Assembly: GCF_900116105.1 (NCBI RefSeq)
Contig: NZ_FPAC01000001.1
Coordinates: 1,788,862 to 1,852,861 of the forward strand
Direction: 5' to 3'
From: Paenibacillus sp. 453mf
GTDB lineage: Bacteria; Bacillota; Bacilli; Paenibacillales; Paenibacillaceae
Length of the DNA stretch: 64,000 nucleotides
This document shows positions 1-8,533 of the stretch, in pieces (positions within the stretch are counted from its first letter, which is position 1; each line of letters begins with the position of its first letter). The translations under genes were made by a program, and so were the position numbers. The notes under the pieces are model-generated. The model was not told where the DNA came from and made no database searches. It was given only the letters and a program-made list of their open reading frames with translations.

Positions 1-276
1 GCTGTTTTAAGTCCAAAAGGAGATCTAACTTTCCAAACCACACTGAAGGAATTTATGTGGAATAAAATATTTGGAAACCCTTCAAATCCACTGATCAAAA
101 AGGAGAATTTACTTGTCCCAGCTCCCTATTTAGCTTCATATATAGCCTCTGCTCACATCGGAGTAATCCAGCAATGGCTAAATAGTGAAGGAGAAGAATC
201 GCCTGACCAAATGGCTCGAATCTTATCCACAATCACCATCAATGGGCCATTTTATGCAGCGGGGTTAAAAAAGTAA
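1..276 (+). CDS. TetR-family regulator, C-terminal part (cut by window edge)
   Basis: Open from base 1 in the frame of the first base, ending at TAA 274-276; the beginning lies outside the window. The visible ~91 residues resemble the C-terminal ligand/dimerisation domain seen in DhaS-like TetR regulators (TetR_C type): a hydrophobic helix around 'LASYIASAHIGVIQQWL', then a 'SPDQMA' segment and a final amphipathic helix. The HTH domain is not visible, so the family call rests on this C-terminal pattern only. No target can be inferred. Confidence 0.6.
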   Translation, partial: AVLSPKGDLTFQTTLKEFMWNKIFGNPSNPLIKKENLLVPAPYLASYIASAHIGVIQQWLNSEGEESPDQMARILSTITINGPFYAAGLKK

Positions 277-330
277 AGCTGTCGTTTTCAACATCAATGT
301 TTGGATAGGTCTGCAGACGAGTCTTCGAAT

Positions 331-369
331 AAAAAAAGGAAGGTACGCTATGAATATAGGTACTTTCCT
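331..369 (-). terminator. Rho-independent terminator of the DUF423 gene
   Basis: A 9-bp stem (338-346 with 360-368, one wobble pair on the minus strand) is followed on the minus strand by seven T residues. It sits 40 bp past the stop of the DUF423 gene. Confidence 0.65.
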
Positions 370-409
370 CATTGAAATATATGATACTGAAATATAACTT
401 ATTCACTCT

Positions 410-772
410 CTACATCACACCAATAGCAACAAGAATCCAGGCGATGATAAAGGAGATCCCGCCGAGCGGTGTAATCGGACCGAGAAATCGGATCTTTTTC
501 AGACTCAGTATGTATAAGCTTCCGGAGAACAATATAATTCCCACTGCCATGAACCACCCTGCAGTCACTAGCAGCCCTGCTTCCGGATATTGACCCGCGA
601 GAATACCTGCAACGATGATCGCTAACGCATGAATCAGATGATATTGGACAGCGGTTTCATATACCTTCTGTTTGCCCTCTTCGAATTTGCTCTTCAGTGC
701 ATGCGCACCAAATGCTCCCATGGCCACGGCGATGACCATTAGTATACTTCCAAGTACAATCAACATTTGCAC
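410..772 (-). CDS. DUF423 family small membrane protein (YwdK-like)
   Basis: This 120-residue protein has about four hydrophobic segments and the N-terminal 'GAFGAHALK' motif typical of DUF423 (B. subtilis YwdK family); the length fits the family. The function is unknown; it is a predicted integral membrane protein. A GTG start at 772 is preferred because a GGGGGAG ribosome binding site lies about 10 bases upstream; an ATG six bases further in would be too far from it. The gene is monocistronic, with a terminator at 331-369. Confidence 0.85.
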   Translation of the reverse strand: MQMLIVLGSILMVIAVAMGAFGAHALKSKFEEGKQKVYETAVQYHLIHALAIIVAGILAGQYPEAGLLVTAGWFMAVGIILFSGSLYILSLKKIRFLGPITPLGGISFIIAWILVAIGVM

Positions 773-871
773 TTTGATTCATCTCCCCCATTGATTTCAA
801 CGACAATGACCTGATTGTATCATATCCGGATAAGGAGTATGAAGTCTAACGCAGAATTAAGGAAGGATGTC

Positions 872-1384
872 TTAGCTATTTTTCAACCTGATGACCTTCT
901 CATCGTACAGCTGCAGCTTTTCCTCAAAATGATTCCTGTTCTGTTCAAAATCCGTCGTCCATTGATACATCTTTCTTAACATGGACAAATCGGGGTTATA
1001 GTGACAGCTTTCCAATCCAAGCTTTTGTTTAACAATTCGTGTCATAATCCGAATTTTCCGCTTCCATAGTGGGGGATCCAGGAAAATGATCTTGTCCGCC
1101 AGCTCATACAGACTTTGATAGGAATCCCGGTCCGTTCCTTCAAATATCCATGTTCCATTAGCGTCAATTTCCCGGATCACCTCCATTTGTTCTTCTGGCG
1201 TACGTTTAGATCTGCCTGCAGGAGTCAGGTGATGGACAATAGAGTCCAGTTCATACCAAGGTATATTCAGTTGCTGGGATAAGTTATTGGCTAAAGTAGT
1301 CTTACCACTCGCGACAATTCCGATGATAAGAATTTTACTTCCGCCGATTTCGGCTTTGGTAGGAATGGAATTCTTACTGTTCAT
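872..1384 (-). CDS. P-loop kinase, adenylate-kinase-like / 'topology modulation' type
   Basis: A 170-residue protein with Walker A 'GIVASGKTT' near residue 22 and an adenylate-kinase-like layout: an early 'WYELDSI' acceptor segment, 'WIFEGTDRD' and the hydrophobic strand 'KIIFLDPP'. It resembles the family annotated as DNA topology modulation protein or AAA/shikimate-kinase-like P-loop proteins, whose substrate is not established. The start is the ATG at 1384 after AGGGATG. It lies just downstream of the aldo/keto reductase gene (54-bp gap) on the same strand and may be cotranscribed. Confidence 0.65.
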   Translation of the reverse strand: MNSKNSIPTKAEIGGSKILIIGIVASGKTTLANNLSQQLNIPWYELDSIVHHLTPAGRSKRTPEEQMEVIREIDANGTWIFEGTDRDSYQSLYELADKIIFLDPPLWKRKIRIMTRIVKQKLGLESCHYNPDLSMLRKMYQWTTDFEQNRNHFEEKLQLYDEKVIRLKNS

Positions 1385-1437
1385 AGAATCATCCCTATAT
1401 ATCCTATCAATAGCATGCTGATGAGATACTTCATTGA

Positions 1438-2421
1438 TTAGTATGGGCCTCGAATGAAATCAATGACTTTCTCCTGGTAGAAGAGCTGTATCTTGTGTTG
1501 CTCCTCTTCTGTAAAAGACTTGGTATCCAGTGCCGTGAGATTATCCTTCACCTGCTGGACATTCTTAAATCCTGGGATAATGGAAGTGATCTCCTTGTGA
1601 TCTAGAATCCAGCGCAGTGCTGCACTAGCCATTGATGGCCGATCCTCTGCAATCCATTGTAACTGATCTGCAAGCTCCACTCCTTTCTTAAATCCCAGTC
1701 CGGCGAAGGTCTCCCCTACATTAAATGCATCTCCGTTCTCATTGAAACGGCGGTGATCATCTGCTTCAAACGTATAATCCGCAGTAAACTTACCTGTCAG
1801 CAGACCACTTGCCAGCGGCAGCCTTACGAGAAGTCCCACACCTTCCTCATAAGCTTTAGGAATGAGTTGATCCAACGGCTTCTGGCGGAACATGTTGAAT
1901 ATGATTTGCAGACTCTTAACATTCGGATGCTTTAGGCAGATGAGTCCCTCTTCTACCGATTCCACGCTGACGCCATAATGCCGGATTTTTCCTTGATCCT
2001 TGAGACGATCGAGCACTTCAAATACTGCCCCATCCTGCAAAATGTCCGTTGCCGGGCAATGAATTTGAAATAGATCGATAACTTCTCTATTCAGTCTGCG
2101 AAGACTATCCTCACAATAAGCAGATACTTGATCATAAGTATAATTATCTGGATCCGCAATATCTCCTTGGCGGCCGAATTTGGTTGCAATATAGATATGG
2201 TCTTCTTTGCCTTTGGTTGCCTTGGCTAATAGTTGCTCACTGTGACCATCTCCGTATACATCGGCTGTATCAAAGAAATTCACTCCTTGCTCCATTGCGT
2301 ATTCCAGAGATCTCAAGGCTTCTGCATCACTGGTCTTTCCCCAAGAACCGCCAATGGCCCATGTTCCAAAGCTCACTTCACTGATCTTCATCCCGGTATT
2401 TCCTAATTCCCGATATTTCAT
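1438..2421 (-). CDS. Aldo/keto reductase
   Basis: A 327-residue (alpha/beta)8 aldo/keto reductase that would reduce carbonyl compounds with NAD(P)H in the cytoplasm. The catalytic tetrad is visible: D51 and Y56 in 'FFDTADVYGDG', K81 in 'IATKFG', and the His of 'FQIHCPA' near residue 121; the C-terminal 'IIPGFKN' cofactor region is present. It is closest in look to the YccK/IolS/general-stress-type AKRs; the substrate cannot be read from sequence. The ATG at 2421 is chosen after AGAGGGG; a TTG nine bases upstream overlaps that site. A cre-like palindrome lies upstream at 2504-2517. Confidence 0.88.
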   Translation of the reverse strand: MKYRELGNTGMKISEVSFGTWAIGGSWGKTSDAEALRSLEYAMEQGVNFFDTADVYGDGHSEQLLAKATKGKEDHIYIATKFGRQGDIADPDNYTYDQVSAYCEDSLRRLNREVIDLFQIHCPATDILQDGAVFEVLDRLKDQGKIRHYGVSVESVEEGLICLKHPNVKSLQIIFNMFRQKPLDQLIPKAYEEGVGLLVRLPLASGLLTGKFTADYTFEADDHRRFNENGDAFNVGETFAGLGFKKGVELADQLQWIAEDRPSMASAALRWILDHKEITSIIPGFKNVQQVKDNLTALDTKSFTEEEQHKIQLFYQEKVIDFIRGPY

Positions 2422-2503
2422 AGCTGACAAACCCCTCTCAGAAAGAATTATAATTGGTGTATTCGAATCGGCACCGTTTCATAGAAGAAGTCTAAGCAGA
2501 ATG

Positions 2504-2517
2504 ATATAGCGCTTACA
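2504..2517 (-). promoter_or_regulatory. cre-like (CcpA) site, weak
   Basis: On the minus strand this reads TGTAAGCGCTATAT, 12 of 14 bases of the catabolite responsive element consensus, about 85 bp upstream of the aldo/keto reductase start. Pattern match only. Confidence 0.35.
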
Positions 2518-2688
2518 TTCATCAAAAAAGATGTCCTTACAACACCTTAATGTTTTAGAAGATGTCTGTCAATGAGGCACCTCCTTTTCAGCGGAAGATA
2601 CTCCCGAGAACTCATCCCATTTCTATGAAATTGTGCTCATTCCTTTCTACATTTGAATTGCATAACGGATCACAACTATTCTGTGTTA

Positions 2689-3138
2689 CTAGTTAAACAT
2701 GTCATCTGTCAGCAATTCAGTTAAACCATTAGGATACAATACCCTTTTTCCATGTTCAAATTCCGATACAGGTATCCACTTTGCTATGGTAATCTTATCT
2801 TGCTCGGTGACTTGAAACTGCTCCACCTCATAAAGATTCGGATCAACAAATTGAACGGCGTATACTTGTGTAATTTCATGACCGATATTCCCATCGATCG
2901 AGAATATATTTTCTACACATTTCAGATATTGCTTCACTTCGATCTCAACACCGATTTCTTCATAAAACTCTCTAACCAGTGTGTCTTGGGAATATTCCCC
3001 TAATTCAATTGTTCCACCGATAGGGCGGTAGTAAGTGCCTGTTCCTTTTGAATGACTTCCCGATTGCTCCTCAACAAGGATTTGCTTATTACGAATTACA
3101 ATACCAAGAGCATTGGCACGCGGATACAAGGCATTCAC
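2689..3138 (-). CDS. NUDIX hydrolase
   Basis: A 149-residue NUDIX-fold pyrophosphohydrolase. The full Nudix box G-x5-E-x7-REUxEExGU is present around residues 41-64 ('GTIELGE' followed by 'REFYEEIGV'), so it should be catalytically active with divalent metal. The substrate (nucleoside diphosphate derivative) is not predictable. The GTG start at 3138 overlaps the TGA of the upstream DUF3885 reading frame, suggesting translational coupling; a GAAGAG site lies very close to the start, so the exact start is uncertain. Confidence 0.85.
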   Translation of the reverse strand: MNALYPRANALGIVIRNKQILVEEQSGSHSKGTGTYYRPIGGTIELGEYSQDTLVREFYEEIGVEIEVKQYLKCVENIFSIDGNIGHEITQVYAVQFVDPNLYEVEQFQVTEQDKITIAKWIPVSEFEHGKRVLYPNGLTELLTDDMFN

Positions 3139-3783
3139 CTCTTCGATTTGATTGATTTCCTATGTACTTCATAGCTCCACCCGGTATAGATCCCAAATTT
3201 TTTGCCGTACAAGCTCATGAGATGTGTTTGATAATCAATATGGGCTAACGCTTCTATTTTACTAACCTCAAACGTGACCGTCTCATTACCAGCCGAAATT
3301 TCTCGAACCGTAAACCCCGTCAGCGAAATTTCTTCTGCAAACCTACTCCCATTATCAAAAGGTATTTCAAAATAATGAGATAATCGGCAGGTGTTATCTT
3401 TACTAAGATCTATTTTGGAATCTGCTACTTTCTTGTCATTCACATTCTGTCGAAGCTCTCTCTCTTCCTCTGTTTCCATAATACCTGCCAGTCCTTCATT
3501 AAAAAGCTGATCGATGTCGTATCGGTCATAATCCAAGATCCATTTGCGATGCAAGTGATAGAGCTGTAACAAGACATCTTGATTTAGACTACAAACATCA
3601 CATCCACGATCATCATACATATGAAACAAAATGCCGTTTCTCTTATTAAAGAGATAGATCTGACCATCAGAAGTCGGTTTACGGGCGAAATTCAGCACGA
3701 TATTCCTCATCCTTAAAATACGGCAATCCAAGTTCATATCGAATACTTGTACCCTGGGCGATCATTTCTTCTACATTCATCAT
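3135..3783 (-). pseudogene. DUF3885 family gene, frameshifted
   Basis: The longest frame (3737-3135, 200 residues) contains the DUF3885 hallmark 'YDDRGCDV' and 'WILDYDRYDID', but its first residues do not fit the family. The expected N-terminus is in another frame: from ATG 3783 (site AAGGTGA eight bases upstream) it encodes 'TSIRYELGLPYFKDEEYRAEF' in two parts (positions 3744-3685) and stops at TAA 3681-3679. The two frames join only with a one-base shift between about 3737 and 3682. The gene therefore carries a frameshift, or the assembly has a one-base error. DUF3885 has no known function. Confidence 0.75.
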
Positions 3784-3842
3784 TCTGTTTCTTCACCTTC
3801 ATTAAAGGAATAACATCGTTTTTTAGGTAAAACGAATACATT

Positions 3843-3893
3843 ATTGTAAAAAAGGTGGATCAGATACCAAATCGGTAGTCCGCTCCACCTTTT
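3843..3893 (-). terminator. Terminator of the EF-G-binding protein gene
   Basis: A 10-bp perfect stem (3850-3859 with 3884-3893) is followed on the minus strand by a T-rich run, 30 bp past the stop at 3923. Confidence 0.75.
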
Positions 3894-3922
3894 TATTAAA
3901 TTCTAGTTCCAGCTTCTCTTCT

Positions 3923-4567
3923 CTACTTCCCCGTAGAATGAATAAATCTTTCTAAGGAAGAACGATTTGTAATATTATGGTTGCAAGCTTCCCCATCCAT
4001 ACAAACGTACTGGCCTGTCGATGAGAAATTGTCTGGTGATCCGCCTTTTCTTGTCTTGACATTGAAGAATCCAAGCTCATGCTGCCTGTTACAGAACATA
4101 CAGTATCCCTTCTTGTTTATCGGTGTGATTGAACCCTCGAGACCGACTAGCTGTCCTTCATACGGATACACGATAAACAAGCGGTTCGTGGCAATGTCAA
4201 TCCATCTCAAGTAGGTTGTATGCTTGTAATCAATTGTTTTTAGATCCGGCACTTTGAGCTTCTTGACTTTCGGAAACAATTTCTGAATTTGCTTTAATGT
4301 TACGTTCGGAAAGGGCACGACATAGGCTTCCAGGCTGTCCAGATAATTTTGCAGCTCATGTGCCGCCTCGTACTTGGACAACTGCTCCAACAGATCACGC
4401 TCTTCAACCGTTAACTTGTCAAAAGCCTCGATCGCGTTGTTCACTGTCGTACTTCTGACCGTATCCAGCACCTTCCGATCCGCAATAGTACGCATCGTTT
4501 TCAATAGGAAGTTCGCTTGTTTCTTAATTTCATTGTATTGATGATTCTGAATAAATGGTGTTTGCAT
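3923..4567 (-). CDS. FusB/FusC-type elongation factor G-binding protein
   Basis: This 214-residue cytoplasmic protein has the two-domain layout of the FusB/FusC family: an N-terminal helical bundle beginning 'MQTPFIQNHQYNEIKKQ' and a C-terminal treble-clef zinc finger with the cysteine pairs 'CMFC' and 'CMDGEAC'. Staphylococcal FusB binds EF-G and releases it from fusidic-acid-stalled ribosomes; related chromosomal proteins in Bacillales are often called EF-G-binding protein, so resistance should not be assumed. The ATG at 4567 is chosen because AAGGGG lies nine bases upstream and the family starts there; a longer frame reaches 4627. It is monocistronic with its own terminator. Confidence 0.85.
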   Translation of the reverse strand: MQTPFIQNHQYNEIKKQANFLLKTMRTIADRKVLDTVRSTTVNNAIEAFDKLTVEERDLLEQLSKYEAAHELQNYLDSLEAYVVPFPNVTLKQIQKLFPKVKKLKVPDLKTIDYKHTTYLRWIDIATNRLFIVYPYEGQLVGLEGSITPINKKGYCMFCNRQHELGFFNVKTRKGGSPDNFSSTGQYVCMDGEACNHNITNRSSLERFIHSTGK

Positions 4568-4973
4568 CTCTTTCAGCCCCTTATATAGTAATGAAAATGT
4601 ATAAGGTGCAAAGCTGAACGCCGGCAAACGATATGTTAATAAGGGCGATCTAGCAAAGTTTCTGATCGCGCCCTACACAAAGCTCGCCCCATTCAGGCTT
4701 TGCGTAAGGCGTTCTAGCGAACGAGCAATCCAGCACTGCTGCCAACATTGCCACGGTATGACCCCCAATTCAAATAGTGTAAGGAAATTATAACTCCTAG
4801 GGTGCATGGAAGCAACGAATTTGGTCAAGACAAGAAGTATAGATTGAACTAAGAAACAATAATAAATAGTTGTACTGGACCTCGGCCCAGGCTCATTAAC
4901 CAGCTAAGGTCTATTCCACTAAAGCGAAGTATCCATTAGAATATAGTCATGACTTTTAGAGGAGCGATCACGA
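4568..4973. other. Intergenic region, no gene recognised
   Basis: About 400 bp between divergently placed genes. I see stacked imperfect hairpins (for example GGGCGATC at 4643-4650 against GATCGCGCCC, and ACAAAGC against GCTTTGC in 4676-4705) but no conserved riboswitch signature, and no coding region with a ribosome site apart from GAGGAG before 4974. Confidence 0.4.
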
Positions 4974-5744
4974 ATGAATTATGAGCTTAAACTTAAGAAG
5001 GAAGTGAAAGATTGGGAACAACAACTCTTTAAACCACCGGGATGGCTCGAAAAAACATCGAAAACGATCGGCACTCGAATTAATCACATCATTCCCCCGA
5101 AGGTGCACACCGTCATAACGACCACCATTAAATCCATTGTTCGTACGGCATTATTTGGCGCAGAGTATACACCGAGACGTTCGGTTCAGCATGGTTTGGA
5201 TCTAGAGACTGCGGATGAGGAGGCCAAGGAATTGTTTAACCTCTACCAAAAAATCGCGGTTGCTGAAGGCGCTGGAACCGGTGCTGGTGGTATTATGTTT
5301 AGTATGGTGGACTTCCCTGCACTAATCGGCATCAAGATGAAGTACTTGTTCGAAACAGCCCATGTGTACGGTTATGACACCAAGCAGTTCTCCGAAAGAA
5401 TATTTATTCTCAAGCTATTTCAGATGACCTATTCGGGTGCTGAGAACCGTGCCAGACTGCTCGATTCCATTAAGCATTGGCATATCGAGAAGGAGCAATG
5501 GATCTCTGATGCTGACTATTCTAAGAACATGGATTGGGACTCCTTTCAGAAGGAGTACCGAGATGCGATTGATTTTCGAAAAATGCTGCAAATGGTACCT
5601 GGGATCGGTGCTATCGCAGGGGCCTGGGCGAACTATACGATCCTTGAGGAGCTCCGTGAATTCGCTATGAATGCTTACCGACTGCGCAGATTACATGATG
5701 ATGCTAAGGATGGGATTATTCCAGACCATGGTCAACCAATATAA
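4974..5744 (+). CDS. EcsC family protein
   Basis: A 256-residue protein of the EcsC family (B. subtilis EcsC is encoded with the EcsAB ABC transporter). It shows the glycine/alanine-rich segment 'AEGAGTGAGGIMFSMVDFPAL' (split at residues ~95-115) and a second one, 'MVPGIGAIAGAWANY', near residue 215, both membrane-interacting in character. The molecular role of EcsC proteins is not known. No ecsAB genes are adjacent, so this is an orphan copy. ATG is preceded by GAGGAG; the gene ends in a shared bidirectional terminator. Confidence 0.82.
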   Translation: MNYELKLKKEVKDWEQQLFKPPGWLEKTSKTIGTRINHIIPPKVHTVITTTIKSIVRTALFGAEYTPRRSVQHGLDLETADEEAKELFNLYQKIAVAEGAGTGAGGIMFSMVDFPALIGIKMKYLFETAHVYGYDTKQFSERIFILKLFQMTYSGAENRARLLDSIKHWHIEKEQWISDADYSKNMDWDSFQKEYRDAIDFRKMLQMVPGIGAIAGAWANYTILEELREFAMNAYRLRRLHDDAKDGIIPDHGQPI

Positions 5745-5754
5745 GTAGAAACGA

Positions 5755-5813
5755 AAAACAGCTCGAATCTGTTAACCTACTCCAAGCAGTAGTTAGCAGG
5801 ATTGAGCTGTTTT
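5755..5813. terminator. Bidirectional terminator between EcsC and SUMF1 genes
   Basis: A 10-bp perfect stem, AAAACAGCTC (5755-5764) with GAGCTGTTTT (5804-5813), lies between convergent genes and has A/T runs on both sides. Confidence 0.7.
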
Positions 5814-5835
5814 GTGTAAAATCTTAGACTCCTGA

Positions 5836-6675
5836 TTATTCACTACGAACCACACGAAAGCCCTGATCAGGTCCGAATCCATTCGCATCGAATTTTCCTC
5901 GAAAGGTGATTTCATTATTACTAACGTCGCCGATCCAGCCTCCACCCTTGACCACTCGCAGCATTCCGCTCTTGAAATCCTGGCCTTCATACCAGTCCCA
6001 GCACCACTCTCTAACATTTCCTGACATATCATAAATCCCTAGTTCATTTGGCTTTTGTTTACCAATTGGTTTGGGTGTATTCTTATTGCTCTCTATAATA
6101 GGCCAGTTCCAGTCTCCGGATAAGTATTTGTCACCGGCATTTCTCCAGTACCATGCGACTTCGTCCGCATTGCTGCTTCCACTGTATGTGTACCCTTTAC
6201 TTGCCTCTCCTCCGCTTGCAGCATACTCCCATTCGGCTTCAGTTGGCAGCCGGTAACCATCAGCACCTTCATTCACCGTTACTGTCCATTTTACATTATC
6301 GTGATCATTTATATTGGCTGTATCTTTGTGTTCTTTATCAATGTCGTAATACGGCGTTAAGCCTTCTTTGATACTCCTCTGATTACAATATTCTACGGCA
6401 TCATACCAGCTCACCATCTGGACAGGTAACTGATCTCCCGTAAATGCAGACGGATTGCTTCCCATCACTTCCACCCATTCCTGCTGAGTTACCTCATATT
6501 TGCCAATGTAGAAGCTTGAAACCGATTCATCTTTATTCTTCAGACTCCCGCCTTCAACAAAAACAAGGTTATCGTTGTCTGACTTCTGCTCGGCGCTATT
6601 AGCGGTCTGATCCGGCGTACAACCACTGATCAAGATCATCGCTGCGCTTAAGAGAAATATGAATAGCTTAGTCAT
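5836..6675 (-). CDS. SUMF1/FGE-fold lipoprotein (probably non-catalytic)
   Basis: A 279-residue secreted lipoprotein: signal peptide with lipobox 'LISGC' (Cys19), then a formylglycine-generating-enzyme-like domain with 'YIGKYEVTQQEW', 'YRLPTEAEWEYA', 'GNVREWCWDW' and the closing 'GFRVVRSE'. In true FGE/EgtB-type enzymes a cysteine pair near the end binds copper; here the corresponding stretch 'GGGWIGDVSNNEITFRGKF' has no cysteine, so sulfatase activation is unlikely. It probably acts as a binding or adhesion module on the outer face of the membrane. It lies next to the xylanase gene on the same strand but about 190 bp apart with strong palindromes between, so cotranscription is uncertain. Confidence 0.85.
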   Translation of the reverse strand: MTKLFIFLLSAAMILISGCTPDQTANSAEQKSDNDNLVFVEGGSLKNKDESVSSFYIGKYEVTQQEWVEVMGSNPSAFTGDQLPVQMVSWYDAVEYCNQRSIKEGLTPYYDIDKEHKDTANINDHDNVKWTVTVNEGADGYRLPTEAEWEYAASGGEASKGYTYSGSSNADEVAWYWRNAGDKYLSGDWNWPIIESNKNTPKPIGKQKPNELGIYDMSGNVREWCWDWYEGQDFKSGMLRVVKGGGWIGDVSNNEITFRGKFDANGFGPDQGFRVVRSE

Positions 6676-6756
6676 GGATCAGATCTCCTTTGATTCGATC
6701 GAGAGAATGTGGTTGCGATAGAGAAAAAGATTGACAACAAGCATCTGTATCCAGGC

Positions 6757-6837
6757 ATGTTAGGCCGTTAAAACGAATGCGATTAACGGCCTAACATAGG
6801 CCGGGCCTATTCGAATGTTCATTGACATACTAGTATG
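6757..6837. repeat. Cluster of three palindromes
   Basis: Three inverted repeats lie within 81 bp: a perfect 15-bp stem ATGTTAGGCCGTTAA (6757-6771 with 6783-6797, 11-nt loop), a 7-bp palindrome ATAGGCC/GGCCTAT (6796-6810), and the 12-bp palindrome CATACTAGTATG (6826-6837). There is no T-run after the long stem, so it is not a typical terminator. It separates xynA from the SUMF1 gene. Confidence 0.7.
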
Positions 6838-6868
6838 AATTACAAGCTTAAGACTGGACCTCTATGGA

Positions 6869-7504
6869 TTACCACACCGTTACATTAGAACTACCGCTGC
6901 TCTGATATCCCTCTGTTGCTAATACTTGATACGACCAGCTGCTTCCCAGGTTCATTCCTTTGCTCGCCCATGCATTCACATGGTTGCTGAAAGTAATTGC
7001 GGAATTGACGCCAGTTGGTCTCTTCGACTGTCTAACACTCCAATATTGGGTAAACGTTTGTGTACCGTCAATTGAAGGTGCATTGTAGCGCATTGTTTGA
7101 TAAATGTCATATGTGCCCCCATCACTGGTCACCGTACCTTTATGAGTTCCTGTAGGCCGATAAGTACCCCAACTGTCAACCACATAATATTCAATGAGGG
7201 AATTTCTCGTCCAACCATACAGTGTTAAATAGCCGTTGCCCGATGGTGCCCATACGCCAGCATTGTAATTGACTGTTCGGTTAGGTGATCCCGTATTCCA
7301 GCCTTTACCTACAACAAAGTTGCCTGTGTTCTGCCATGTCACACTGTAATTTCCTCCTGAGCCATTCACAGCATTGACCGTACCTCCGCCATCCGTCCAA
7401 TTTTGCCAGTAGTCTGTAGCAGCGCTCGAGGTTGCTGCAAATAAACCAAAACTCATGGATGCGGCCAATACGGCCGTTAACAATTTCTTTCTCAGTTTAA
7501 ACAT
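6869..7504 (-). CDS. xynA: Endo-1,4-beta-xylanase, GH11, secreted
   Basis: A 211-residue precursor: basic N-terminus, hydrophobic core and 'ATSSA' cleavage site near residue 28, giving a mature enzyme of about 183 residues, very close in sequence to the well-studied 185-residue B. circulans xylanase. It hydrolyses internal beta-1,4 bonds of xylan outside the cell. The two GH11 catalytic glutamates are visible: nucleophile E105 in 'LIEYYVVD' and acid/base E198 in 'LATEGYQ'; the thumb 'PSIDGTQTF' is intact. No carbohydrate-binding module follows. The ATG at 7504 is chosen over an in-frame upstream start because AGGAGG lies six bases before it. It is monocistronic. Confidence 0.96.
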   Translation of the reverse strand: MFKLRKKLLTAVLAASMSFGLFAATSSAATDYWQNWTDGGGTVNAVNGSGGNYSVTWQNTGNFVVGKGWNTGSPNRTVNYNAGVWAPSGNGYLTLYGWTRNSLIEYYVVDSWGTYRPTGTHKGTVTSDGGTYDIYQTMRYNAPSIDGTQTFTQYWSVRQSKRPTGVNSAITFSNHVNAWASKGMNLGSSWSYQVLATEGYQSSGSSNVTVW

Positions 7505-7580
7505 ACTCTTCCTCCTCATAATTTTCATTTTTTACACAAGATCTGTTGTCTTGCAGTAATGTTGTAGAATTATGCTGGTC

Positions 7581-7916
7581 CTAGGATGATAAATATCTGT
7601 AAACTTTTTCCATCCCTCCTTTCCTGAAGATTATAAAATGGAAGCGCATACATAACAACATGTCAAAGTATAGATTAAACTGTAATATGTTTAGTTCAAG
7701 AATCAATTTTAACTCATTAAAATCCAATTCCTGTTCCAGAAATGACTCAATTGTTCCGTATTTATTCTTAATATTTGCAAAAACAGCCTCCATGAATTTC
7801 TGACGAAGGTCAAGATTGGCAATGACCTCTACGACTTCTACGACTTCTTCTGGAGTTAGAATTAAGGTAAGCTGTTCTTACGTCATCAGATTTATATAGG
7901 ATTCATTATTAATCAC
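7581..7916 (-). pseudogene. Remnant of a tyrosine-protein phosphatase (Y_phosphatase3 type), C-terminal part
   Basis: The minus strand from 7877 to 7581 is open and reads 'LTPEEVVEVVEVI' then 'FMEAVFANIKNKYGTIESFL', the usual C-terminal helices of the DSP/Y_phosphatase3 family of tyrosine phosphatases. An in-frame TAA (7880-7878) interrupts it just upstream ('NNESYINLMT' before the stop), and the catalytic HCxxGxxR part is absent from the sequence upstream. It is a 5'-truncated, decayed gene; the last ~25 residues also drift from the family. Confidence 0.6.
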
Positions 7917-7981
7917 CATCTGTATATACATTCTGTGGCTATTGTAATAGTTAAAAAAACCACTTACCTAATTTAACGTAA

Positions 7982-8039
7982 AACGAGAAACAGCTCAGAC
8001 CCGTTCCTCTGCATTGAAGCAGACTTTGAGCTGAGCTGT
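7982..8039 (-). terminator. Terminator after the 8051-8515 gene
   Basis: Stem ACAGCTCAG (7990-7998) with CTGAGCTGT (8031-8039), followed on the minus strand by TTTCTCGTTTT. It lies 11 bp past the stop codon. Confidence 0.6.
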
Positions 8040-8050
8040 CCCAGTAATAT

Positions 8051-8515
8051 CTAATATTCTCCTTTTATCACAAAGAAAGATCCCCGAATGGTCCCTGCCA
8101 GTTTCGATTTTTGCCTCGCGAACTTAAATTTCCCTTCTAGCTCCTCCGGCACTTCGATCCCTTCAGACAGCTTAAATCCAACCGCACGCTTCTTGGGATC
8201 ATCTACTGTATACATGACGTTGACCGAAAGACCGTTTTCGTAAAAAACATAAGCAAACTTAATATTCTCCACTTGGAAACGCGAAGTTTCTAAAGGCTTC
8301 GCTGCAAACTTAATATCGCGTTCTTCTCTCAATATACGGTTCACATAATCCAGAGTCTCTTGACTCTCGCTAGCAGGGATTACCGTAAACACATGCTTAT
8401 ATTTGTTCATAAAATAACGAGCTTCATTGGCTCGTAAACCGGCGAGCGCTTCAGCTGCAGCTGAAGACTCCAAGCCATTTGCAGACACATTGATATAATC
8501 TACAATATAGGTCAT
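8051..8515 (-). CDS. Conserved hypothetical protein
   Basis: A 154-residue soluble protein of mixed alpha/beta character that I do not recognise. It has no signal peptide, membrane segment or cofactor motif; the centre contains alternating hydrophobic strands ('FKFAYVFYENGLSVNVMYTV'). ATG follows GGTGAGGTGG. It starts 18 bp after the stop of the effector-binding-domain gene on the same strand and shares its terminator, so the two probably form an operon. A small-molecule-sensing role would be guesswork from that neighbour. Confidence 0.7.
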   Translation of the reverse strand: MTYIVDYINVSANGLESSAAAEALAGLRANEARYFMNKYKHVFTVIPASESQETLDYVNRILREERDIKFAAKPLETSRFQVENIKFAYVFYENGLSVNVMYTVDDPKKRAVGFKLSEGIEVPEELEGKFKFARQKSKLAGTIRGSFFVIKGEY

Positions 8516-8533
8516 CTATTCCACCTCACCATT

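Noticed and set aside
2521-2600. AAAAGGAGG followed by a short frame on the minus strand near 2585
   Set aside because: There is no start codon at the right distance and the frame is only eight codons long.
4621-4760. Stacked hairpins upstream of the EF-G-binding protein gene as a riboswitch or T-box
   Set aside because: No conserved T-box or riboswitch sequence; stems are imperfect.
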